Assembly (NCBI GenBank): GCA_026874595.1 | Contig: CM049310.1 | Coordinates: forward strand, 86,095,056 to 86,159,055 | DNA: 64,000 nt | Reading direction: 5' to 3' | Source of the DNA: Sipunculus nudus | Lineage: Eukaryota; Annelida; Sipuncula; Golfingiida; Sipunculidae | In this document: positions 59,401 through 64,000 of the stretch, piece by piece | Numbering within the stretch: the stretch's first letter is position 1 | How the letters are laid out: each line of letters starts with the position of its first letter | Program-made: the position numbers and the translations under genes | Notes under the pieces: generated by a model | The model's input: the letters and a program-made list of their open reading frames with translations, nothing else | Told to the model about the DNA's origin: nothing | The model's database searches: none

Positions 59401-62293
59401 GGGAAAATTTTGGCATGATATATACGTTTAATTTCTTTGTCAATGCGTTCGAACGTTTGTTGTTCAGTGGTATTTCAATATGAGAATCTGAATTTTAAAC
59501 ATTATCGACGAATATTCTCAAGCGAGAGTTATTAGCGAGATAGTGCCAATTTAAAACTTCAGCACATCACTGGATAAAACATGAAAATATGTTCTAGGTT
59601 TTGACTTTTGTCTAAAAGATACTTATTTTATCGTATTTTGAGAAATCCTTGCAGCTATAGGCTGGCTATTGACTGTGATGTAGGACTGGAGTACGCACTT
59701 TTTCGGTGACTTGGACTTCGACTCGATGGTCGCGGACTTGGACCTTTACCCTGAGATGAAGGCTGGAGTAATCAGGTTGATTTTTGTTTGTCCATATGGA
59801 AACCCCTTCTTAATGTCCAAATGACCTTTAGACTAGGTATAGGTGATTTAAGTAGCAGTAAAGTAAAAATTAAGGCGGGATTTAACACAAAATGTACAAG
59901 TTTATATCCAAATCTTGTTTTTATATATATATATATATATATATATAATCTTTTAATGGACTCGGACTTGGACTCGACCAGCCTAGATTCAAGATAACAG
60001 TCGGACTTGGAGAGTGTGGACAGGACTACATCACTGGGTATTGATGTATTGATCAGATGTCAGTATGTTACTTTACTGATTAGGTATCACTTAATATCTC
60101 CTCCTCTTGTCGGTTTAACCCTTAACAAATCGAGATGACACTGTAATCCTGTTCTTACATGGATAGATATGATTTCCAGGCCAGCTATTTGCCTATCTTT
60201 TCTCAGAATTTATGTGATTTTTGTTTTACTCCGTGTAAATTTTAATGATCTCTCACTTTAAGAAAAGTTCTAATGATGCATCTGTGACCAATACATTATC
60301 TTGTTTATCTACGGGCTGTTAGTAAACGCAGAATTGTTGACATAACCTCTGGTTGTTGGTTGTAAAAGTGAGGATGTTGAAAGGTTACTAGTGGCAAAAC
60401 GCCCTGAGCAAAACTTTTTCGTCATACTTGCCGCATGGTATGGATTTTGATAATTTTGCGGCTGCACCCCATATATGTTACAAACACATGGATGTAAACA
60501 AAACTTGAACCATGTGTGCGATAATATTGCTAAAATATCTCGCCTAGAGAAAAGACCGTGATTAATTAGATGTTCTATTCAGAGATTTCATTTTAGTTAT
60601 TATTTTCAAAGCTTTTGTTTTAATACACAAGGAATATCTTATTTTCTTTGTGTATTTGATATTTCAAACAAATTTGTAAAATATCGTTTTATTCTCATCA
60701 TATTTTAAAATCATATTTTTCAATATATATATCATTTAACATGTCGCGTTATACTGGTATTTCATCATGAAATAAATGAAAGTGTCTTGTTTTCAGAATT
60801 TCTTCCTGGATTATCTGGCTGCTACCGGCCGAAATATTACCGGTACATAGACACACCGGAAACGGAGAACAATGAGATCACGACCTTGAACCCTGTGGTC
60901 ATCATGGCGTCTGATCGTTCTACTGCTAAAGTCAATGCCGGTTATCAAGCTGGTAAGACTGGAGAGCGAGAAGTCTTTCTTGACTGTTCATTAAATCAAA
61001 TTTTGGGCCACTTAAGTTCATTTTCAAAATAAAGTTTTCAGCTGCATTGATATTTTGCTATTTAAACATTAAGTGCTAGATGTTATCATGGGGTTGATCA
61101 GCACAGTACAGGGGTAACCATAAATGTTGTTAAGGTTACCGTCGTGGGTATTCTAAAATCGATTTCAGATTACCGGGGAGTCACCCACTGTTTATCGGTC
61201 TTGAGCGTGTATTCCCCCCCCCCAGTGTTTTGGCTCGAAAAACAAGAGCCCCTCCCCCGCCCACTCCCCTCTAAATCCACCCCTGCCTGTGATTAATGGA
61301 AACTGACAAGATGTTTTCACTATTGTTACCTTTACAGGTTTATATTGCAAGTGGATCCTTCAGGCTGAACCGGAAACTAAACTAGCACTTGAGGTCGTGC
61401 AGGCCCGCGTGTTTCCACTGTCACATGACTGTCAGTCAGACGGAGTGGTCATCTACGACGGACAAGGAGTAAATGGCAAAAAATATGGTGAGAATCTGAA
61501 ACAGATTTATACACACAAGAACAATATAGCTGGACAAATAACAGAAAATATTACTGCACTTAAATGTTCTCATTCGCTAAGCTACGCTCCGAGAGACCTT
61601 GCTCCATCAGGCTGCTCTGCGAGCTTATCTTAAAATTATGAATAAGGCTAATGGTTTTTTATTTTTTTGTATTTTTTACTTTCTTACATTAGCTTTGTAG
61701 CCCTTAACGATATCGGGCATATACGGGCTTTTTCAAATGGAATATCTGACAAACCAGCCTGGCAGAGCAAAATTTTCTCGAAGAGTAGCTTAGGGGAGAA
61801 CCTTGCTTACATTGTTTTTACACTCGACAGCCTTAATTAAGGACACTTCATCTGTGATTAATGCTGTAAACCTTACGTTATGGATTTCCACTTGATCATT
61901 CTTCTTCAGGTCCGTACTGTGGAAATTCCGAGTTCCCGACAGAGGCTATATCGTCAAGCAAACGACACCTGACGGTGATCTTCTATTCTGATAAGCGCGG
62001 AGATCTTCGCGCGGGCGGCGTGTTCAGGGCTTTGGTGCGCTTGCAGGGTACGCCTGTTTTATAATCGCCAGGTAACGCCTGTTTAATAACCGTCAGGATC
62101 TGTAATGATATCATTACTACGTGACAATGAGCAAGTCTTCCAACAAACCAAACTTTTCTATTTGTTACGTGTGACAAAATTGACTTTTTTAGTTCCGGTT
62201 TATCTGTTTGCACATTTTAGATTAATTTGAGTTTATAAAAATGATGACTATGATGACGATGAGAATAATAATATTATCATTATTATTATCAAA

Positions 62294-62337
<44 letters not shown>

Positions 62338-63749
62338 GAACAATAATAAGAATAGTTGTAGTTGGTGTTGTTCGTTTTCCTCTCCTTTCTCTCATTAGTA
62401 TCACTATTATATGGTAATGTTCTAGCTTCCTCTATTTCTTTTCTATGCTGCGTTTTATTTAATGAACTTAATGTCATCATCTTTATTATTTTTTATTTTT
62501 TATTTTAGATTTTTTTTATTTGACACATTTCTTTTTTGCTTTCCCCTTTAGAGCTAAATGGCTGTAGAACCAGGTCATCCGAAACCCCGGGTACTCAGAT
62601 CATCAAGGGTGAATGTGGTGTAGTGATGTCACCACGGTTCCCGGGTGTAGCCCCGGCCGGCTATTGGCTGTGGCGTATCCAGGCGCCGAATCTCGCTGCG
62701 TATCTGACGTTTGACTTCCTGTACGTCCGGGGCCCTGGGCGAGACACAGCAGACTGCGATGAATACGTGCGCCGTAAGTATAGAAACTCTCTTGAAGAAA
62801 ATGTATATTATATCAGCTCTTATAAGTACCTGAATAAAATACCTTGAAGGTTAGAGAAATGAGAATCGCTTATTATATGATATATCTAGTGATTGGAGAA
62901 GGTATGAATGAATATGAATATCGATGGCTCTGACAAGAATCGGTAGAATTATTAATTGCTCGGATACGATTCGAAAAGCAATATAAAGATAATAGCCATA
63001 GACTGCCAGAGAAACTGTGAAAGGTCTTAGGTCATTCTAATCTATTTCGTTAAGTCGCCAGCCCTGTTATGACATAGAAACCAGACGTTCTTAGATATTT
63101 CGAACATTTGAAAACAACTGAAAAGACAAGTACTCATCAGGGATTGGTCAAACTGTTTGATTATTAGGATATGAAATATATATCAAAATAGGTATATCTG
63201 TGATTTGTGTTTTTCTCCATGTTATTGTAAATGATCATACATTGGTATAATTTAAACAAATATGTTTTGCATTTTGAGAAAGAAGTATAATCAGTTATTG
63301 TTGTGAATCCGGCTCAATTTTGCACGACCAATCCGTTATGGGATGTCTGCTATCCATGTTCTGGAATAGACCTTACACGATTATACCGCCAATATATATT
63401 TTAGAGGCTAATTCACTCCAGATATAAGGAATGAACAAATTCTTCAGTTCCGAGTAATTCTAAGCGAGTGTTCGGGTAGAAGGTGTCCGTGTGTTTACAC
63501 ACAGATCTGCATATTAACACAAACATGTAAGCAATGTTTACTTATTCATGAATGTAGGATTTTAAACCTTTGCTCCTATGTTGTTCTCGTTAGTTTAATA
63601 ATAATTTGCTATTTTGTTTCTTTTTGCACGTGTCACTCACTTCAGTTACCGAAGTCCCTTTGAACGCGACCAAGTTGCTCCAGTACACCATCGACCACTT
63701 TAAACTCTGTGGCAATGAGAAACTCTTCTTGTCACGCGGTCCAATAAAG
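30058..63749 (+). CDS. Secreted mosaic protein: signal peptide, SMB, C-type lectin, EGF, five CUB/CUB-like domains; 3' end beyond window
   Basis: Seventeen plus-strand exons join in phase to 901 codons. Domain order by residue: signal peptide 1 to about 24; somatomedin-B 43-77 (eight Cys, CHSRC...CYC...CDQYENCC); C-type lectin 80-228 (C112, C188, C214, C227, QPD at 178-180); EGF 233-266 (six Cys); CUB1 279-399; CUB2 about 401-521; CUB3-like 522-644 with no Cys; CUB4-like 645-792; CUB5 from 793, cut by the window. At least eight N-glycosylation sequons support an extracellular protein. SMB and CTLD modules bind proteins or glycans, and CUB domains mediate oligomerisation or ligand binding, so a role in immunity, fertilisation or matrix is possible but is inference. 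No protease or other catalytic domain is seen. I do not recognise a named orthologue. Confidence 0.85.
30661..30750 (-). repeat. tRNA-like fragment
   Basis: The reverse complement contains CCGGTTCGAACCCTGCC, a good pol III B box. No convincing A box or cloverleaf is seen. Likely a SINE remnant. Confidence 0.35.
30735..31205. repeat. GCGAC/TTCGC-rich repeat
   Basis: It is dense in GCGAC, TTCGCACGA and TCGCAA words in both orientations, from CTCACTGGACTGCGACAGC to GCGACCAGCGG, in otherwise CpG-poor sequence. Probably a DNA-transposon relic. Confidence 0.5.
31628..32390. mobile_element. GGCGGATCCAG-ended element with internal tandem duplication
   Basis: The ends TTGGCGGATCCAGA and TCTGGATCCGCCAC are inverted repeats. 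TGATGAGC and TGATCAGC flank them (8-bp, one mismatch; hAT-like). Inside, a ~270-bp unit starting CTTATATTGAATT and ending CATTAATATCCTCAA occurs twice, each with a TA microsatellite. Confidence 0.6.
32959..33260 (+). repeat. tRNA-derived SINE, copy 1
   Basis: The head contains GTGGTCTAGGGGAAGAG (A-box region) and GAGTTCGAATCC (B box). The body contains TGAGCGCTCTG and GCAATGGGGAC, shared with 14575-14850. Confidence 0.65.
33836..33965. repeat. (TA)n followed by GAAGAA and (CT)n
   Basis: TA run to 33898, then CT run 33936-33964, within unit 2 of the tandem duplication. Confidence 0.93.
33990..34085 (+). repeat. tRNA-derived SINE head, copy 2
   Basis: GTTGCTTTTGTGGTCTAGGG followed by GAGTTCGAATCCCAACCGAG. 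The body found in copy 1 is missing after about 34080. Confidence 0.6.
36681..36704. repeat. 24-bp perfect palindrome
   Basis: Half-site CATTTGGAGCTC followed directly by its reverse complement. Confidence 0.9.
38148..41690 (-). repeat. Right arm of large inverted duplication
   Basis: The counterpart of 21675-26970. It lacks the two left-arm insertions but has extra internal copies: the GGGGGCCCGCCAAAAT module occurs at about 38990-39470 and again at 40570-41010. A ~100-bp piece with ATCCAGCAGAAGTAATCTTT is tandemly duplicated at 41420-41625. Confidence 0.88.
42300..42560 (+). repeat. Diverged minisatellite running into exon 2 of mosaic gene
   Basis: TTGTACGTGGGGATAACAG with ATTTTCGTATTATCTCT at 42311, a near match at 42480, a weaker one near 42370, and TTGTACGTGGTAATGACAT at 42537 inside the exon. 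Confidence 0.6.
42524..42709 (+). CDS. Mosaic gene exon 2: somatomedin-B domain
   Basis: 186 bp, between TTTTCAG and GTAAGT, phase 1 at both ends. It encodes SCHSRC, CYCNDLC and CCFDFYLEC, the full eight-cysteine pattern of somatomedin-B (vitronectin, ENPP and PRG4 type). The first ~9 residues (FLYVVRGND) come from DNA resembling the intronic repeat just upstream. Confidence 0.88.
44181..44230. repeat. (TA)n microsatellite
   Basis: About 25 TA units. Confidence 0.94.
45600..45830 (+). repeat. Dispersed CCTCCGCC-ended repeat, copy
   Basis: CCTCCCGCCAGGAGGGCACG, a TG run, GGGCATTTCGGGAATAGGCC and AGTAATATTCACAAAT. Same order of blocks as at 10945 and 59050. Confidence 0.72.
46479..46526. repeat. 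(GA)n microsatellite
   Basis: About 23 GA units. Confidence 0.95.
48136..48357 (+). CDS. Mosaic gene exon 3: first half of C-type lectin domain
   Basis: 222 bp, between TATATCAG and GGTATT, phase 1 at both ends. It encodes HWYRFFSD, AAKACWEIGG (first conserved Cys), LLVSINSRQEHEFL and FIGGSDQ, the classic N-terminal CTLD landmarks. There is no extra N-terminal Cys pair, so it is a short-form CTLD. Confidence 0.9.
49049..49276 (+). CDS. Mosaic gene exon 4: second half of C-type lectin domain (QPD)
   Basis: 228 bp, between TATTTCAG and GTAAGT, phase 1 at both ends. It encodes EGQWEWADG, GQPDNKKGTEHCAVI, WLDYSC and GYICE. QPD in place of EPN is the galactose-type signature of the long loop. 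The WND triplet that contributes calcium ligands is WLD here. Confidence 0.92.
49365..49450 (+). repeat. Dispersed repeat, short fragment
   Basis: CGTTCATTCCCGTGTGTGTAA, TG-rich, then TTGTTCACAACATAAC. Matches the 5' part of the CCTCCGCC-ended family. Confidence 0.45.
49590..50890 (-). pseudogene. Decayed non-LTR retrotransposon reverse transcriptase (second LINE)
   Basis: Minus-strand fragments in shifting frames: KPRYIHLMID, FLDFKKGFDRS, LNDLP, DADYITLYSDN (YADD-like box), YYALIYSAIDYELTVWG and KCPSTYQSI, in RT order, followed by the 49590-49838 tail. Many stops. It lies antisense in intron 4 of the mosaic gene. Confidence 0.75.
51001..51031. repeat. (AAT)n microsatellite
   Basis: About 10 AAT units in intron 4 of the mosaic gene. 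Confidence 0.93.
52344..52466 (+). CDS. Mosaic gene exon 5: EGF-like domain
   Basis: 123 bp, between TTGTTGTAG and GTGGGG, phase 1 at both ends. It encodes ACDAVPCKNNGTC, YTCDC and GFVGDHC, a complete six-cysteine EGF module. No calcium-binding EGF N-terminal motif is visible. NGT is a possible glycosylation site. Confidence 0.9.
52725..52870. repeat. Dispersed repeat with GGATCC end (copy 2)
   Basis: GCCGCAACCC, AAGGGTTTCAGACCAAATTA and CTTGGATCCTCCCCGG, parallel to 130-355. Intron 5 of the mosaic gene. Confidence 0.55.
53157..53310 (+). CDS. Mosaic gene exon 6: CUB1, first part
   Basis: 154 bp, between CATTACAG and GTTTGA, entering in phase 1 and leaving in phase 2. It encodes RCGE, ESPLYPKPYPGNVRCNWTI (CUB start, Cys1 and Cys2) and NRTISLR. 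The open frame stops 22 bp past the donor, which supports splicing there. Confidence 0.9.
53375..53442. repeat. (ATT)n microsatellite
   Basis: Interrupted ATT tract in intron 6 of the mosaic gene, 65 bp after the exon. Confidence 0.92.
53620..53757 (+). CDS. Mosaic gene exon 7: CUB1, middle
   Basis: 138 bp, between GTCATAAG and GTGAGT, phase 2 at both ends. It encodes LQDFAVEDSKRCEFDSLVVY, DGPDRNSS and PLCG, with Cys3 and Cys4 and the acidic FDSLVVYDG motif that supplies calcium ligands in many CUB domains. Confidence 0.9.
53820..54035 (+). repeat. tRNA-derived SINE
   Basis: A-box-like TGGCGTATTGGTTATCGC and B-box GGGTTCGCGTCC about 35 bp apart, followed by a body with AAAGAACCCGATATAAAG. 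It lies in intron 7 of the mosaic gene and is a different family from 32959. Confidence 0.65.
54271..54368 (+). CDS. Mosaic gene exon 8: CUB1, end
   Basis: 98 bp, between GTGACAG and GTAAGC, entering in phase 2 and leaving in phase 1. It encodes NQAFVTFDTDIDV and GFRLRYDEE, the last strands of a CUB domain. Confidence 0.9.
54369..56007. other. Intron 8 of mosaic gene
   Basis: 1.6 kb, AT-rich. No recognisable repeat or exon apart from a short duplicated phrase, TTGTTTATGGACCAT (54458 and 54558). Confidence 0.55.
56008..56187 (+). CDS. Mosaic gene exon 9: CUB2, first part
   Basis: 180 bp, between TTTCAG and GTAATA, phase 1 at both ends. It encodes SECGRLTVRQGPLTNKTCAW and a hydrophobic strand with NATFITF. 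A short Gly/Thr/Cys-rich linker (SCGTGTGDSGCG) precedes the domain. Confidence 0.85.
56420..56605 (+). CDS. Mosaic gene exon 10: CUB2, second part
   Basis: 186 bp, between TTTCCAG and GTAGGT, phase 1 at both ends. It encodes SCSTGGLMVTDG, LYCGERVTWSI and MEYETL, matching the second half of a CUB domain with Cys3 and Cys4. Confidence 0.85.
57592..57785 (+). CDS. Mosaic gene exon 11: CUB3-like, first part (no cysteine)
   Basis: 194 bp, between CGGACAG and GTTAAT, entering in phase 1 and leaving in phase 0. It encodes DSGSWPPEIVTGSDVIHTWH and LHVRWRWM. The strand pattern resembles a CUB, but the Cys1-Cys2 pair is absent. Confidence 0.8.
57885..58192. mobile_element. Fold-back/MITE-like palindromic element, ~300 bp
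   Basis: Long imperfect inverted repeat: CATTTATCTAACGGACA pairs with TGTCCGCTAGATAAATG, and GGTGAGCCGGCGCAA with TTGCGCCGGCTCACC. Arms of about 100 bp. It lies in intron 11 of the mosaic gene. Confidence 0.75.
58185..58296. repeat. Short palindromic TATACAC cluster and (GATAA)n
   Basis: TATACACTACAGTATACAC repeats, then five GATAA units at 58270-58295. Confidence 0.85.
58865..59039 (+). CDS. Mosaic gene exon 12: CUB3-like, second part (no cysteine)
   Basis: 175 bp, between TTCGGCAG and GTTTGT, entering in phase 0 and leaving in phase 1. It encodes IFDGYSEESG (CUB-type DG loop), GFQILVKFVRP and VTVIYRAE. Both later CUB cysteines are missing too. Confidence 0.8.
59050..59365 (+). repeat. Dispersed CCTCCGCC-ended repeat, longest copy
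   Basis: TG microsatellite (59067-59088), TTCACAACATAAATCACTCA, TTCAGGGCATTTCGGGAATA, AAGTAATATTCACAAATGTA, then CCGCATTGCGGAGGCTTGCA and AGGATGCAGATTTCTGG. It begins only about 10 bp after the exon 12 donor. Confidence 0.75.
59690..60020 (+). repeat. GGACTTGGACTCG motif cluster split by a TA-rich insert
   Basis: GGACTTCGACTCG, GGACTTGGACC, GGACTCGGACTTGGACTCG and CGGACTTGGAG flank a TA microsatellite (59923-59946). Complementary motif at 13785-13925. Confidence 0.6.
60797..60952 (+). CDS. Mosaic gene exon 13: CUB4-like, start
   Basis: 156 bp, between TGTTTTCAG and GTAAGA, phase 1 at both ends. It encodes GLSGCYRPKYYRYIDTPE and a polar stretch ending AGYQA. CUB identity is inferred from the following two exons. 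Confidence 0.78.
61338..61487 (+). CDS. Mosaic gene exon 14: CUB4, middle
   Basis: 150 bp, between TTTACAG and GTGAGA, phase 1 at both ends. It encodes LYCKWILQAEP, LALEVVQARVFPL and DCQSDGVVIYDG, a clear CUB core with Cys2 and Cys3. Confidence 0.88.
61910..62047 (+). CDS. Mosaic gene exon 15: CUB4, end
   Basis: 138 bp, between CTTCTTCAG and GTACGC, phase 1 at both ends. It encodes GPYCGN (Cys4), SSSKRHLTVIFYSDKRG and GGVFRALVRL, the terminal CUB strands including the FYSD loop. Confidence 0.88.
62275..62337. repeat. (AAT)n microsatellite
   Basis: ATTATTATTATC then about 15 AAT units in intron 15 of the mosaic gene; partly self-complementary. Confidence 0.93.
62552..62773 (+). CDS. Mosaic gene exon 16: CUB5, first part
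   Basis: 222 bp, between CCCTTTAG and GTAAGT, phase 1 at both ends. It encodes ECGVVMSPRFPG, YWLWRIQAP, LTFDFLYVRG and DCDEYVR. The usual Cys2 position before W is replaced (YWLWRI). Confidence 0.86.
62774..63645. other. Intron 16 of mosaic gene
   Basis: 0.87 kb. No repeat or exon is recognised. Confidence 0.55.
63646..63749 (+). CDS. Mosaic gene exon 17: CUB5, second part (last exon in window)
   Basis: 104 bp, between CACTTCAG and GTACTT, entering in phase 1 and ending in phase 0. It encodes NATKLLQYTIDHF, KLCGNEKLFLS (Cys4) and RGPIK. The domain is unfinished, so the gene continues to the right. Confidence 0.82.
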
Positions 63750-64000
63750 GTACTTAAAATGTGCTGAAAATGACGTCAAAGGATGGCAGTTATATAATCA
63801 CCATGAACATAAGACGCATGACTAGGCAAAGCACCGCTGAACATATTTTAATATTATAAACTAAGGCTGGAAGATATATGTTGATATGTTGATATATTGA
63901 TTAATTTTGACACCGATCATGTAAGACAAGAATCAAAAGGAGTATCCATATTTCTTGCAAAAATCATTATCGATTTCAAAAATCGAAATCGAATATAAAT

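Overview
The window looks like a piece of an invertebrate animal genome, most likely a mollusc. The reasons are AT-rich sequence, very long repeat-filled introns, many (TA)n, (GA)n and (AAT)n microsatellites, GT-AG introns, decayed non-LTR reverse transcriptases and tRNA-headed SINEs. No bacterial-type gene, CRISPR array or rRNA is visible. The species call is inference.

Two interrupted protein genes can be assembled exon by exon. Gene 1 (minus strand, ATG at 17444, exons down to 2106, continuing past the left edge) encodes a sodium/glucose cotransporter of the SLC5 family. Ten consecutive exons join in phase to give 361 complete codons from the N-terminus through the TM7/8 region, and the sugar-site residues covered are conserved. 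Gene 2 (plus strand, likely signal-peptide exon at 30058-30106, then exons from 42524 to 63749, continuing past the right edge) encodes a secreted or membrane-anchored mosaic protein. Its order is signal peptide, somatomedin-B, C-type lectin, EGF, then five CUB or CUB-like domains. Seventeen exons join without a phase conflict into exactly 901 codons. I do not recognise this architecture as a named gene, and it is the main novelty of the window.

The two genes lie head to head. Between and around their 5' ends (about 21.7-41.7 kb) is a large imperfect inverted duplication, with arms at about 21675-26970 and 38148-41690 and a spacer of about 11 kb. The spacer holds the putative first exon of gene 2. 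The left arm carries two insertions that the right arm lacks: a 2.08-kb element flanked by TTAA, and a ~0.31-kb MITE-like element. The right arm therefore serves as an empty site.

The rest is intronic or intergenic repeat. It includes a tandem repeat carrying three perfect estrogen-response-element-like palindromes (intron 9 of the transporter), an 18-bp GC-rich minisatellite, a TA-flanked DNA transposon with ~40-bp terminal inverted repeats, a fold-back element, tRNA-derived SINEs (one in a ~1-kb tandem duplication), two antisense LINE remnants, and several copies of a dispersed repeat ending in CCTCCGCC-type sequence. Exon coordinates come from reading splice sites and phases by eye; no alignment or transcript data were available.
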